Shown here one piece after another: positions 18,601-26,608 of a stretch of DNA of 37,609 nt (its first letter is position 1; every line of letters starts with the position of its first letter). The notes beneath the pieces were generated by a model, which did not search any database, was not told the origin of the DNA, and saw nothing but the letters and a program-made list of their open reading frames with translations. Origin of the DNA: Chloroflexota bacterium (lineage in GTDB: Bacteria > Chloroflexota > Anaerolineae > J036 > Brachytrichaceae); NCBI GenBank assembly GCA_025354985.1, contig JANXLU010000091.1, positions 1-37,609 on the forward strand, written 5' to 3'. The position numbers were made by a program, and so were the translations under genes.

Positions 18601-20348
18601 CCATCACGATCAACAATCTGGGCCCCAACGCCGCGCCAGCCAGCGCGGTGGTGGACAACTTCCCAGCCAGCGTTGTGAGTGTGGCCTGGACCTGCACGGC
18701 ACCGGCCGGGTCAACGTGTGCGGTAGCGTCGGGAACTGGCAACATCAATACCCTCGTGAATCTTGGAGTCGGTGGTTCGGCCAGTATTGCGGCTTATGCG
18801 ACGCTCTCGAACGCAGCTTCCGGTACCCTGACCAACACCGCCACGGTCGCGGCTGCCGTCGGGGTTACTGATCCAAACCTTGGCAACAATAGCGCCACCG
18901 ACGTGGATACGATTCGCCCGGTTGCAGACCTTTCAATAAGCGTGACGGATAACGTGACAACTGTGGTGACCGGTCGCTCGTTGACTTACGTTATCAAGGT
19001 CAGCAACGCCGGACCCGGATCCGCTACTAATGCCGTTGTCAACAATCCCTGGCCCTCAGGTCTCAACTTGCCTAATCTCATTGCGTGGCAGTGTGTGGCG
19101 AGCACGGGCTCCGCTTGTAATGGAGCGCTTGGGCTTGGAGCTATCAATCGGACGATCAACGTTGCCGCTGGCGGTAGCGTGACGTTCACCACCATCGCCG
19201 CAACAGTGGCGGCAAATGCGACGGGCTTCCTGACGGATATCGCCACCGTCACCCCGGGCGCGACAACCTTTGATCCAAACCTTGCCAACAACACGGCCCA
19301 GGATGTGGACACCGTGCTGCAGCAGGCCGATGTTGCGGTTGCCAAAACGGACAATGTCACCGTGATCGCGGCGGGTGGTGTGTTCCGCTATAGCATCACC
19401 GTGAGCAATGCCGGCACCGGAGCAATAACCGGCGTGGCGGTTACCGACTTGTTCCCGGCAACTGCATCTGGCATATCGTGGACGTGCAGCGCCACCTTCC
19501 TTTCGAGCTGCGCTGCGGGTTCGGGAACGGGCAACATAAACACGACGGTCAACCTTGCCAACCCAACGTTCTTTACGCCGGGAACAGTGACCTTCGTTGC
19601 GACCGGTGTGCTGGCATCATCGGCCACCGGAACGTTTGCAAACACGGCAACGGTCGCGGTGCCCGCCGGTTTCACCGACACGAATACCAACAACAACTCT
19701 GCCACAGACACCGATTCGGTTGTCACACTACTGCCAGCGCTTCCGACGTTGACGGTGCTTGATAACTTCAACCGGGCTAATGCAGGCAACTTGGGTGCAT
19801 CCTGGAGCCAAAGCACCAACACCTCCGTAAATGGCAATCAGGCAGTGGGCGGTGGTGCAGGTGGAAACGCCATATACGGCACCCTATTCGGCGCCCAACA
19901 AGCCGCCGGGTTTACGTTTGCAAATAACCCGGCTAATAACACTGCGTTGATCCTGAAGGCAAACGCAGCAACGGCGCCCTCCACCTATATTCGGGTTCGT
20001 TACGCCACGGGTAACGGCGGTCAGGTCATTGTTGAGAGCACCACAAATTCAGGCGGAGCGTTTGCACCGGCTGCGACGTTCAACAGTCCGTTTGCAAATG
20101 GAGATACGCTTAGTGCCCTGGTCTCGGCAAGTGGCACAGTTTATGTCTATAAGAACGGCACCACGCCGGTTGGTTCCGTCCTTGTGAGCGGATTCACCGG
20201 CGCTGGGCGCATCGGAATGCAGATTCCGAATGGCCGTAGTGTAGATAACTTTAGCGGTGGAACGATTACGACGCCAATATTTGCCAGGGAGGCGGCCGAT
20301 CCGGCGCCGACTCAATTTGTAACCGTGTTGCCTTTGATCATTAACTAG
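12696..20348 (+). CDS. Giant secreted multidomain protein (SdrD-B, TIG, beta-helix, DUF11)
   Basis: A 2550-residue extracellular protein. After a signal peptide (about 1-36) comes an unnamed region rich in Trp, Pro and Cys. A prealbumin-like module is at about 220-260 and an SdrD-B-type module at about 586-690, with the calcium-loop-like DTNRNGKCDPGEPG. An IPT/TIG domain lies at about 1207-1297 and a long right-handed parallel beta-helix with many Asn-rich turns (YNN, INNN) at about 1300-1940. Three tandem DUF11 domains (about 1947-2072, 2073-2205, 2208-2347) each end in DPNLGNNSATDVDT-like text. A LamG-like jelly roll follows at about 2352-2527. The tail ends VLPLIIN. GGAGGAAAG gives a strong start. 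Three oxidase-like genes follow after 11 nt, so it is probably a surface scaffold or substrate-binding partner for them (inference). No catalytic motif was seen. Confidence 0.9.
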   Translation: MLKIQKFRFTSFVLSSMMVASAIGAPSATTSVLAGSAAKPAAASSSLLRIRVESARDWIPAGLHKGDSVPTYHWMIVQDDTGDASRYGINLPATDPQNSNYACKTQALGGDPLFPSNCQWPGMHSVVGGTSASVVAQGDQTTLSDVVSIDTSPWIANERNPNKGYMISVIADGYTVPNCTVTATVTCQVDGFKIGGAWFTSPIENDGLVRVPVQPYPLPLATVRMKAWNDLQTNGAYDTGEPALAGFEGHIGDVLGPILTDWYGDPICSTYQHDQVAVSTANTDATTNGFGTVTSAGPATLATSSKAWIDNQWELYQVVVTDTLGVTETRNVVANTGTGITVDVPFTIVPRTYGIGHGLMIYGSNGKPVISLIGGHCLSDSDGVISIPYLGPNRYVSTVTPPNGQEWFQTSTLEGWHDWDTWTIEGWNGYDPEFVQGAEPFPFAEFGFVQIQTGANPSTKNSTVCCNYPTNPAGTGAIHGSAAGIGEYSPQVAGLGFGGLGKQIIENISRPLVSLIDTGRNDNTVYIGRGNADGTFDITNIPDGDYVLAVWDEDQAYLLNQANVSIVNGAQLDMGVMDIAAWHSQVSGKVCFDTNRNGKCDPGEPGIPRLTLNLLDRDNKVAFYGDTAATTDNDGHYAFPRTYPLGQWVVSQGYWENYYTVGVTYQTENQPTETTTIARGGFVDVSSYNLIGHQTRMDWAVHTYESDPSLGPVTGGIVGEVVATTTRNELDARFQAVESYEPGLPGATVHLFAPVKCVVADTPPAGTACTQVTTNFGSAYYLTDSTNGSLKRLSDGPDKVSGSPIDLFPTYTSETWQRPTDCVARGYGGVPVVEQVLPVGPGHDCLEAPLMSSQVGNNEVGPFMQVNGNYGFTAIDHDPNTGAPIVGDPITIVPGDYIVYVEPPKDAAGNPAFEVVKEEDINIFSGDLFVAPGESRLDPPLPNRTPPTNIAPAIPPFPCVGPLHTVNVVDDRSLANYQIADPSNTHGVYNPDMAGAGSPYEGLRMPLCDSRLVSVRNGRSATPNFHFKTFNGFDASGTQLSSGAGVPLPGRIFGIAVDDLNLSVNPKELFYGEKYGIPNLPIGIYDFSNTLVKTIQTDPQGFYEVILPSTSSYNCPLPAGPCPGVFRFLANDPGVPGHLNPNYNPSYRTIGGFFEVWPGVSLPSDLAPTPVAFGIENPGSQQTHPAACLVNDPAHPEAPQIPELYAVSKPVVLGTDTGAARTITVNGVHFGVDGRATLVSTGGASTVLQISGAWSDNQITVIVPDVSGIAPGPYQLKITSSNGQGNGNGLTIHVLGGSGATAYNPTVYQVGPGLTGARTFDPNAAAHNTNGYEHAIQDALDAAALSPQALVVVYPNSSDTYNPLGAYYENLIIHSPLKLQGVGPGGVLASGVLVSGTVLDGIGYGTDSQRQTGWQATINSLVTSLTGIVGPNNTALTDPDLAIVPEGEVILALATGQNQYGATYKGAIDGMLIQNGDVMDFVPNVNTLGNGAQVGGGNNIPGNPNQGGGIVAFAATKNLQITNNIIKSNSGAYAGGIRLGTPLVGDNHLDGVQIANNRILNNGGTNLAGAVGIFNGAYGYEINNNDICGNFSSEYGGGISHFGLSGNMLNGSRSTNAASVPSAIHDNRIYFNGSYDEGGGILIAGEPPATLTGVFTGSGSVNIYNNIIEANLANDDGGGLRFLSAGNFPFNVYNNMIVNNISSHEGGGVAIDNAPNVRFYNNTVMKNLTTATASTSSGQPAPAGLSTASNNSFFQATLPAGSPLFSNPLLFNNIFWDNRAGTWNPTLGQITGIGGVDAGGVPDPTAINIWDIGVPDSAPDLLAPTNSVIDPGNGGHPYTASPTNLSLDPQVAQVYTTTVLALPWRGNPNFVANTIVAQDVPISIMGDYHLGGIGSSAYNNGAASKAAPSYQQPPASIAAPTFDIDRNARPAFNAFDIGADEIPNVQADLQIALTDGLSAVNAGSVVPYTITINNLGPNAAPASAVVDNFPASVVSVAWTCTAPAGSTCAVASGTGNINTLVNLGVGGSASIAAYATLSNAASGTLTNTATVAAAVGVTDPNLGNNSATDVDTIRPVADLSISVTDNVTTVVTGRSLTYVIKVSNAGPGSATNAVVNNPWPSGLNLPNLIAWQCVASTGSACNGALGLGAINRTINVAAGGSVTFTTIAATVAANATGFLTDIATVTPGATTFDPNLANNTAQDVDTVLQQADVAVAKTDNVTVIAAGGVFRYSITVSNAGTGAITGVAVTDLFPATASGISWTCSATFLSSCAAGSGTGNINTTVNLANPTFFTPGTVTFVATGVLASSATGTFANTATVAVPAGFTDTNTNNNSATDTDSVVTLLPALPTLTVLDNFNRANAGNLGASWSQSTNTSVNGNQAVGGGAGGNAIYGTLFGAQQAAGFTFANNPANNTALILKANAATAPSTYIRVRYATGNGGQVIVESTTNSGGAFAPAATFNSPFANGDTLSALVSASGTVYVYKNGTTPVGSVLVSGFTGAGRIGMQIPNGRSVDNFSGGTITTPIFAREAADPAPTQFVTVLPLIIN

Positions 20349-20359
20349 GAAAGAACGTT

Positions 20360-21799
20360 ATGAGAACATCACTTTTGTCGAATAAGTTCAATCGGCGCCG
20401 GCTCCTGAAGTTGAGCGGTGGCGCGCTGGCGGCCATGGCGGGTGCAAGCATCGCACCCGCCTGGTCGGGCCGGTTTCTAAAGCCGGTTTCTTCGGTTGAG
20501 GCCGCCACCCTGCAATCACCCCGGCCGACGATCTACAGGCACTTTATCGCCTCGGACGGTTGGATTTCGATCCCAACGGGCGAGCTCAAGAACGAGCAGG
20601 GCGTCGTTCTGGCTCCCGACGCACTGGCTCCTACTGGAAAAAGCACCTATGTGTTCGGGTTCAGGGATATCACCGATCTGGAAGGAGGCACGGCGGTGGC
20701 CACACCCGCCAACACCACCGATGCGCGCGTTCTGGCCCAGAAGGGCAACGTGCAGCACTCCGCGCCGCAGATGTTCTTTGATGAAGGTGACGCAATTCAG
20801 ATCACTTTGTCGAACCTTGGCTTCGCGCTTCGCCCGGACTTGTTTGACCCACACACGATACATTGGCACGGCTTTCGCAATGCGCTGCCGCTGTTCGACG
20901 GTGTGCCCGAAATGTCCATTTCGGTTGCGGTTGGCCGCTCGTTCCCCTATTACTATCATCCGACCGACCCGGGCACGTATATGTATCACTGCCACAACGA
21001 AGACGTTGAGCACGTCCAAATGGGTATGGACGGCATCGTGTTTGTTCGCCCCGCGCAAAACCGGACGGGCAACGGTGCCGGTGCACCTGTAGCGAGGGGT
21101 TACGTCGGCGGCGCACCAACCGCTCCGATGGGTTATGTTTACAACGATGGTGTGGCGTTGAACGATCGCCGTTCAACAGCCTATGACCGCGAGTTTGGCA
21201 TATTCCTAAATGAAATGTGGGCACAATCGCACTTTGATGACGCCCATATTCAAACCAGCGACTGGAGTGACTTTCACGCCGATTTTTATCTGATGAATGG
21301 TCGCTCCTATCCCGATACGCTCGCACCCAATGGTGGCGGTCTTGATTTGTCGAGTGGCAGTTTGGTCGCACCGGTTGGACGGCCTGATCTGGATTCCCAG
21401 CCGCTTTCATCACTTATCCAGTGCTGTGCCGGGGACAAGGTGTTGTTGCGCTTTGTAAACCTGGGATACACGCAGCCGGCCATGAAGTTGGCCGGCATCC
21501 CCATGCGGATCGTGGGCAAGGATGCCACGCCACTGCGCGGCCTTGGCACGGGTGGATTGCGCAATGGTGCAGACACCAGCTACAAAACCAATATGATTTA
21601 TATGGGTGCGGGTGAGAGCTATGACGCGATCTTCACCGCGCCACCCAAGACCGGGGCCGGCTACGACACCTATCTGCTGTTTAACAACTCGTTGGGCGCC
21701 CTGAATAAACCGGGCGGAACCGGTTTGGGTGGCCAAATGACCGAAGTCCGCGTTTATGCGGCGGGCGCCTTGCCTGCGCAAACCGCGCCAAACACCTAA
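20360..21799 (+). CDS. Multicopper oxidase-like protein A (active domain 1)
   Basis: A 479-residue exported oxidase subunit with a twin-arginine signal (NRRRLLKLSGG). Domain 1 carries HTIHWHG (H165, H168, H170) and YHCHNEDVEHVQMGM (H210, C211, H212, H218, M223). That is a complete type 1 copper set (H165, C211, H218, M223) plus four His of a trinuclear centre, as in two-domain oxidases with type 1 copper in domain 1. Domain 2 keeps the cupredoxin framework (LLRFVNLGY...GKDATPL), but where HPxHxHG is expected it has TQPAMKLAG, and the final HxH region reads LFNNSLG. It therefore cannot build a trinuclear site from its own kind. Protein B, next in the operon, has the missing half. GGAAAG precedes the start. 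Confidence 0.9.
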   Translation: MRTSLLSNKFNRRRLLKLSGGALAAMAGASIAPAWSGRFLKPVSSVEAATLQSPRPTIYRHFIASDGWISIPTGELKNEQGVVLAPDALAPTGKSTYVFGFRDITDLEGGTAVATPANTTDARVLAQKGNVQHSAPQMFFDEGDAIQITLSNLGFALRPDLFDPHTIHWHGFRNALPLFDGVPEMSISVAVGRSFPYYYHPTDPGTYMYHCHNEDVEHVQMGMDGIVFVRPAQNRTGNGAGAPVARGYVGGAPTAPMGYVYNDGVALNDRRSTAYDREFGIFLNEMWAQSHFDDAHIQTSDWSDFHADFYLMNGRSYPDTLAPNGGGLDLSSGSLVAPVGRPDLDSQPLSSLIQCCAGDKVLLRFVNLGYTQPAMKLAGIPMRIVGKDATPLRGLGTGGLRNGADTSYKTNMIYMGAGESYDAIFTAPPKTGAGYDTYLLFNNSLGALNKPGGTGLGGQMTEVRVYAAGALPAQTAPNT

Positions 21800-21844
21800 A
21801 TATCCCGTCTTGGAAGAACGGAAATGAGCAAAGGAGAAGCAAAT

Positions 21845-23188
21845 ATGCACACCTTGAATCAGAAAATAAACCGACGGGGTCTCGCGGTGGCAGCAGGCAC
21901 ACTTTTGTGTGTCATGACGCTCGTCCCAAATATTAGAGCCACGGCGGCCGGGCCAACCTCGGGCATCGTCTGCTCGACCAGCACCGGCACCACGCCCAGC
22001 TTTTCATTGACGGCGGGTGCGGATTACATTCAAATGCCCGATGGCAACACCATGTGGACTTGGAGCTTTGGCCCAACTGGTGGGGTATTCCAGTTCCCGG
22101 GACCCGTGCTTTGTGTCAACCAGGGTGACACGGTAACGGTGGTGCTTAATAACAAGCTGCCGGAAGCAACATCGATCATGTTCCAGGGGATCGAAGGCGT
22201 GCTCGCAAACGGCGTGCCTGTTCAACCGCAATTCACCGGGCCAAAATTGACCTCACTGGTAAACACGGCGGCGCCAAATGGCAGCGTGACGTATAGCTTT
22301 GTTGCCAGCGAACCCGGCACATTTCTTTATGAAAGCGGTACCAATGTGGGCAAGCAGGTGCAGATGGGTCTGTATGGCGCCCTGGTTGTTCGCCCACCTG
22401 CCGACGTCGCAACCGGATTGCCCCGGGCCTATGGTCCGGGCACGGAGTACCTTCCCAACACCGAGTTTGTATTGCTGTTGTCGGAAATGGATCCAAACCT
22501 CCACTCCGCGGTTGAGCTGAATCAGCCCTACGATGTCACCACGCTCCATCCGCGGTATTGGCTGATAAACGGGCGGTCGTTCCCGGACACCATCGCGCCA
22601 AACAACGCGGCCTGGTTGCCTCATCAGCCGTATGGTGCGCTGGAGCACCTTACGGTGCAAGATCTCAATACGCCGGATCCGAACAATCCGAACAACGCAC
22701 CCGCTTTGATTCGCTATTTGAATGCCGGCTCGCGCAACCACCCGTTTCACCCACACGGTGAGAATGGTCGACTGATTGCGCGGGATGCCACGCCGCTGCT
22801 CGATGTCGGTGGTAACGATCTGTCATACGAGACCTTCTCATTCAACATCGGCTCGGGCCAAACATGGGACCAAACGTATCATTACGACAATCAGGAGCAC
22901 TTTGATGGTGCACTCAATCCGGTTCCTGTGACAATACCCCAGCTGATGAACCTTGAGTTCAAGGGCGCCGCGACCTACTATAGCGGTTCACCCTACCTGG
23001 GCCAGAAGGGTCAGCTTCCAGTCGCAGTGACCTCGTTCAACCAGTGCGGTGAATATTACATGGTTGCTCACAGCCATGCGCTCTACGAAGTGGCAAACTA
23101 TGACGCCGGATTCGGTGGCATGTTGACGCTTGAACGCATAGATCCAATTGCCGGTCATCAGGCGCCAGGAACCAATTGCACGCCATAA
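21845..23188 (+). CDS. Multicopper oxidase-like protein B (active domain 2)
   Basis: A 447-residue exported paralogue of A. I chose the ATG at 21845 because AGGAGAAG stands before it and a twin-arginine-like signal (NRRGLAVAAG) begins soon after. Domain 1 has lost its copper ligands: IMFQG (residues 111-115) replaces IHWHG, and LYESGTNVGKQVQMG replaces MYHCHNEDVEHVQMG. Domain 2 keeps NHPFHPHG (H299, H302, H304) and AHSHALYEV (H409, S410, H411). That gives four trinuclear-site His, with Ser in place of the type 1 Cys. This is what domain 2 looks like in two-domain oxidases carrying type 1 copper only in domain 1. It is the mirror image of A. Confidence 0.88.
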   Translation: MHTLNQKINRRGLAVAAGTLLCVMTLVPNIRATAAGPTSGIVCSTSTGTTPSFSLTAGADYIQMPDGNTMWTWSFGPTGGVFQFPGPVLCVNQGDTVTVVLNNKLPEATSIMFQGIEGVLANGVPVQPQFTGPKLTSLVNTAAPNGSVTYSFVASEPGTFLYESGTNVGKQVQMGLYGALVVRPPADVATGLPRAYGPGTEYLPNTEFVLLLSEMDPNLHSAVELNQPYDVTTLHPRYWLINGRSFPDTIAPNNAAWLPHQPYGALEHLTVQDLNTPDPNNPNNAPALIRYLNAGSRNHPFHPHGENGRLIARDATPLLDVGGNDLSYETFSFNIGSGQTWDQTYHYDNQEHFDGALNPVPVTIPQLMNLEFKGAATYYSGSPYLGQKGQLPVAVTSFNQCGEYYMVAHSHALYEVANYDAGFGGMLTLERIDPIAGHQAPGTNCTP

Positions 23189-23198
23189 GGAGACCATA

Positions 23199-26100
23199 AT
23201 GAAAAATTACATTCATCTCGAAGGTCTTTCAAAACTTGGTGTGCGCGTTGCCCGAAGCGCGACCATAACTGTCGCTGGGTTGGCGGCGGGCGTGGCCTTA
23301 GGCGGCCTTGTTGCATTTGCGGCGCCAACAGCAGCGCCTGGTCCCGTTGTGGGAATACCGTGCTCGCCAGGCTGTGACTTGTATGCCGTCACCGGAACAA
23401 TCAGTTTGCCGGGCGCCCCGGTCGCTGGCATCCCGATTTGGGGATACAACACCGTAAGCGCCACAGTAACGGCACCGGGTGGCCCGATCATCGTTGTAAA
23501 CGAAGGTGACCCGGTTGCAATCACACTTCATAACGTAAGTGTGCCGTCGGCCACGTCTTTGAGTATTGCCGGGCAGGATGTGATTCCCGACAGCGCTGGT
23601 GTGACGGCCGGAAACAGCAAGACGTATTCGTTTGCTCCAGGCGCGCTCAAACCGGGTACCTATCTGTATGAGGCCGGTCTGACTGCCGACGGGCCACGAC
23701 AGGTCGCCATGGGTCTCTATGGTGCGCTGATCGTGCGTCCTGCAGGTGCGCCCGGTCAGGCCTACGCCGACTCCGCTACCGCCTTTGATGACGAAGCCGT
23801 GCTTGTGTTGTCCGAAATTGATCCGGCATTCAATGCCGACCCGCTCGCTTTTAAGACAACCAGCTTCTTTGCCAAATACTGGCTAATTAATGGCAAGGCA
23901 TATCCCAATACGGATTTGATTCCCAGCACGCCCGGTGGGCGGGTCCTGTTGCGCTATATAAACGCCGGCCTGGTGCATCATTCAATGGCCGTCTCCGGTC
24001 TGCATCAGACGATTTACGCCACCGAAGCCCAAACACGCACGAATCCATTGCGTGTGGTGGCACAAACCATCCCTGCCGGTGGCACGCTCGATACGATTGT
24101 GACCATGCCCAGCATAACCCCGCCCGGCGGCAAGTATGCCTTGTTTGAGGCAGCCATGCATTTGGACAATGCGGGCGTGGGTGCCGATGCGATCGATTTC
24201 GGTGGCATGCTGACCTTCCTCACGGCATCGGGAACAGGGACCTCAACGCAAGGCCCGGTGACTTCCGATGTAAGCCTGTCGCCCAACCCCAGCAGCGGTG
24301 CATCCGGCGTGCTCGGCGGCCCGGTGACATTGGTTGCGACCATCACGGCGTCTACGGGTGGCGCAGTCGATGCCGCAGAATATTTTGTGGATGGCTTGGG
24401 CGTCAACGGTTCCGGTTGCGCAATCAGCGCACCGTTTACTCTGGCGAGCACGCTCATTCCGGTATCCGGCGCCACTTCGCCATGTGTTGATTTGACGACA
24501 TTGACGGCCGGGCGTCACATGTTCTATGTGCACGGACACAACGCAAATGGTTGGGGCGCCTTTGCATCCGCATCACTGATGCTGGCCAAGAGTGGCCCGG
24601 TCGTGAGTGGTGTGTATATGGTTTCCAATCTGGTCAATGGCACGACAGATGTTGTGCTGCGGGCGACTGGCACAACCATCGATCCGCTGATCGTGGATCA
24701 GGCGGAATACACGATCGATGGCGGCGCGCCGGTGGCGATGAGTGCCGAGGCGCCAACTGCCGCAGTATCCAGCCTGGTCGTGACGATACCGGCAGCAACA
24801 ACGCTCGCGTTGCCGGAGGGTAACCACATCGTTGGCGTGCGCGCGCATGACACATCTGATACCTGGGGTGCCGTAACAACCGCGACCCTTGTCGTTGACA
24901 AGACCGGTCCAAGCGTCAGCAATGCCTTTGCCAACCCGCCAGCCACAAATGGCACCACGGGTATTCAGGCCGGCAGCGGTGGCGCCTTCTACGTGCGCTT
25001 GCAAGCCACGTTTAATGATCCTGCCGGTATTGCCGCGGCGGAATACTTTGTGGGAGCACCCGGGCCTAACGGAACGGGGCAGCTCATGCCCTCGGTGGCC
25101 GGCGTATATTCTGGCATATCAGTCACATCCTATGCTCTATTGGACATGCCAGGTTTGGCCGCGCTCAGTGACGGTCCAAATACCTTCTTTGTCCACGCCC
25201 AGGATGCGGCTGGAAACTGGGGACCCACTACGGGCATCGTGGTCATTATTGATCGGGTTGGCCCAACCACCTCAAACATCGTGTTTACGCCGGTTGCGGC
25301 CAACAACCGTTCCGTAGCTGTCAGCGCCTCCGCGTCCGACGTTGCAACCGGCAACAGCAACATCGCGGGCGGTGAATTCTTTGTGGATACCATTGCGGCA
25401 AGTGGAACCGGCACGGCGATGACAGCAGCCACTGTGGCGCCCACATCGGCCATAAACGGATCCATGCCTGCAGCCACTGTCAGTGCGTTAACACCCGGCA
25501 ACCACACTGTCTATGTTCATTCAATTGACATCGCCGGCAACTGGGGTCCAACGATTCAGAAGACCTTATTGGTGGATCGCACCGCTCCAACCTTCACCGG
25601 CATTACCCTGAATCCGACGTCGATCGCTTCTGGCACGGCGTCAATCAACCTCACGCTAAACGGTGCAACCGATCCGCTCGTTGGTGGGCTTGCCAGCGGG
25701 GTGGTCGGAGGTGAATACTGGTTTGGCAATACGAACATTGCAGCAGGAACCGGGACGCAGTTTGTCGGCACGACCAACGTGCCAATTGCCACGGGCGCGT
25801 TGTTGCCGGGCACCTACACCGTCCGAGTGCGCATCGTCGATGCGGCCGGTAACTACAGCACCGGCAACAGTGGTGTTCGGACGGCGACGTTGACGGTCAC
25901 CGGCCCGGCAGTGCCTTGGAGCTTCGCGAATGGCTTCGAGACCGGACCACGACCATGGGGTTGGTCTTCGACCTCGACCAACAACACCGGCCGACTAGAC
26001 GTCACGGCGGCTGCGCTGCGTTCGGGCACGCTGGGTCTGCAGGCGCGGGGGAACAACAACAACTACGTTCAATACACGTTTGGCGCCAACCCGGTAAACG

Positions 26101-26507
26101 TATCAACCCTGGACGCACGCTTCTACTTCAATCCGAACAACAACTCTAATACCGGTGGAAATACGGAGGATATCTTCGTTGGCCGGTCGGGTGGAACTAC
26201 GTTGTTCCATGTGCGGTATCGCCAAATTGGCGGCCAACCTCAGGTTCAGCTGCAGGTTGGTAACACCAACAACGGTGCCTGGGTCAATATCACTAACAAT
26301 GCCTTCAACTACATTGAAGTGGTGTATGTTTCCGGAGCGTCCTTGAACCTGTATGTGAATGGAAACACCGCCGTGCAGACGTTGTCGCCTGGAACTGCGA
26401 ATGTAGACTCGTTCAGACTTGGTTCCGTCGTAGGGGGCAATCAAAACACGCTTGAATTCTTTGATGACTTCAGCGCCGATGCGGATGTCGCACTGATTGG
26501 TCCATAG
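23199..26507 (+). CDS. Copper-less oxidase-like protein C with Ig-like and LamG-like domains
   Basis: A 1102-residue exported protein. The start at 23199 follows AAGGAG; the longer frame back to 23148 overlaps gene B. A hydrophobic export signal (about 18-46) lacks twin arginines. Two cupredoxin domains (about 60-180 and 195-365) align with those of A and B (LSEIDPAF..., KYWLINGKAYPNT) but have no copper site: SLSIAGQ, YLYEAGLTADGPRQVAMG, HHSMAVSG and FEAAMHLDN stand where ligands should be. Then come five tandem Ig-like repeats of about 110 residues (about 370-900), most ending in xVHxxDxAGNWG, and a C-terminal LamG-like jelly roll (about 905-1095). It has no LP tail. Probably the structural third subunit linking an A-B oxidase to the surface (inference). 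Confidence 0.87.
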   Translation: MKNYIHLEGLSKLGVRVARSATITVAGLAAGVALGGLVAFAAPTAAPGPVVGIPCSPGCDLYAVTGTISLPGAPVAGIPIWGYNTVSATVTAPGGPIIVVNEGDPVAITLHNVSVPSATSLSIAGQDVIPDSAGVTAGNSKTYSFAPGALKPGTYLYEAGLTADGPRQVAMGLYGALIVRPAGAPGQAYADSATAFDDEAVLVLSEIDPAFNADPLAFKTTSFFAKYWLINGKAYPNTDLIPSTPGGRVLLRYINAGLVHHSMAVSGLHQTIYATEAQTRTNPLRVVAQTIPAGGTLDTIVTMPSITPPGGKYALFEAAMHLDNAGVGADAIDFGGMLTFLTASGTGTSTQGPVTSDVSLSPNPSSGASGVLGGPVTLVATITASTGGAVDAAEYFVDGLGVNGSGCAISAPFTLASTLIPVSGATSPCVDLTTLTAGRHMFYVHGHNANGWGAFASASLMLAKSGPVVSGVYMVSNLVNGTTDVVLRATGTTIDPLIVDQAEYTIDGGAPVAMSAEAPTAAVSSLVVTIPAATTLALPEGNHIVGVRAHDTSDTWGAVTTATLVVDKTGPSVSNAFANPPATNGTTGIQAGSGGAFYVRLQATFNDPAGIAAAEYFVGAPGPNGTGQLMPSVAGVYSGISVTSYALLDMPGLAALSDGPNTFFVHAQDAAGNWGPTTGIVVIIDRVGPTTSNIVFTPVAANNRSVAVSASASDVATGNSNIAGGEFFVDTIAASGTGTAMTAATVAPTSAINGSMPAATVSALTPGNHTVYVHSIDIAGNWGPTIQKTLLVDRTAPTFTGITLNPTSIASGTASINLTLNGATDPLVGGLASGVVGGEYWFGNTNIAAGTGTQFVGTTNVPIATGALLPGTYTVRVRIVDAAGNYSTGNSGVRTATLTVTGPAVPWSFANGFETGPRPWGWSSTSTNNTGRLDVTAAALRSGTLGLQARGNNNNYVQYTFGANPVNVSTLDARFYFNPNNNSNTGGNTEDIFVGRSGGTTLFHVRYRQIGGQPQVQLQVGNTNNGAWVNITNNAFNYIEVVYVSGASLNLYVNGNTAVQTLSPGTANVDSFRLGSVVGGNQNTLEFFDDFSADADVALIGP

Positions 26508-26521
26508 GGCGGGTTGATTTT

Positions 26522-26551
26522 GGTCCCGTGCCCCAGGCGGGGCACGGGACC
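26522..26551. repeat. 13-bp hairpin after gene C
   Basis: GGTCCCGTGCCCC and GGGGCACGGGACC form a perfect 13-bp stem with loop AGGC. No T-run follows. It may help the terminator behind it or protect the mRNA end. Confidence 0.7.
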
Positions 26552-26567
26552 CATGGAACATCGCGCA

Positions 26568-26608
26568 CGCTTGCAGCTCGTTACAAACGAGCTGCAAGCG
26601 TTTTTTTT
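26568..26608 (+). terminator. Terminator of the giant/oxidase operon
   Basis: CGCTTGCAGCTCGTT and AACGAGCTGCAAGCG form a perfect 15-bp stem with loop ACA, followed by eight T. This closes the 12696-26507 operon. From here to 26792 I see only a weak inverted repeat (AAACCG/CGGTTT near 26770). Confidence 0.95.

Noticed and set aside
20360-26507. Loss of copper ligands as sequencing error or pseudogenes
   Set aside because: All three frames are intact over their full length, and the changes are substitutions at several separate motifs in well-kept frameworks.
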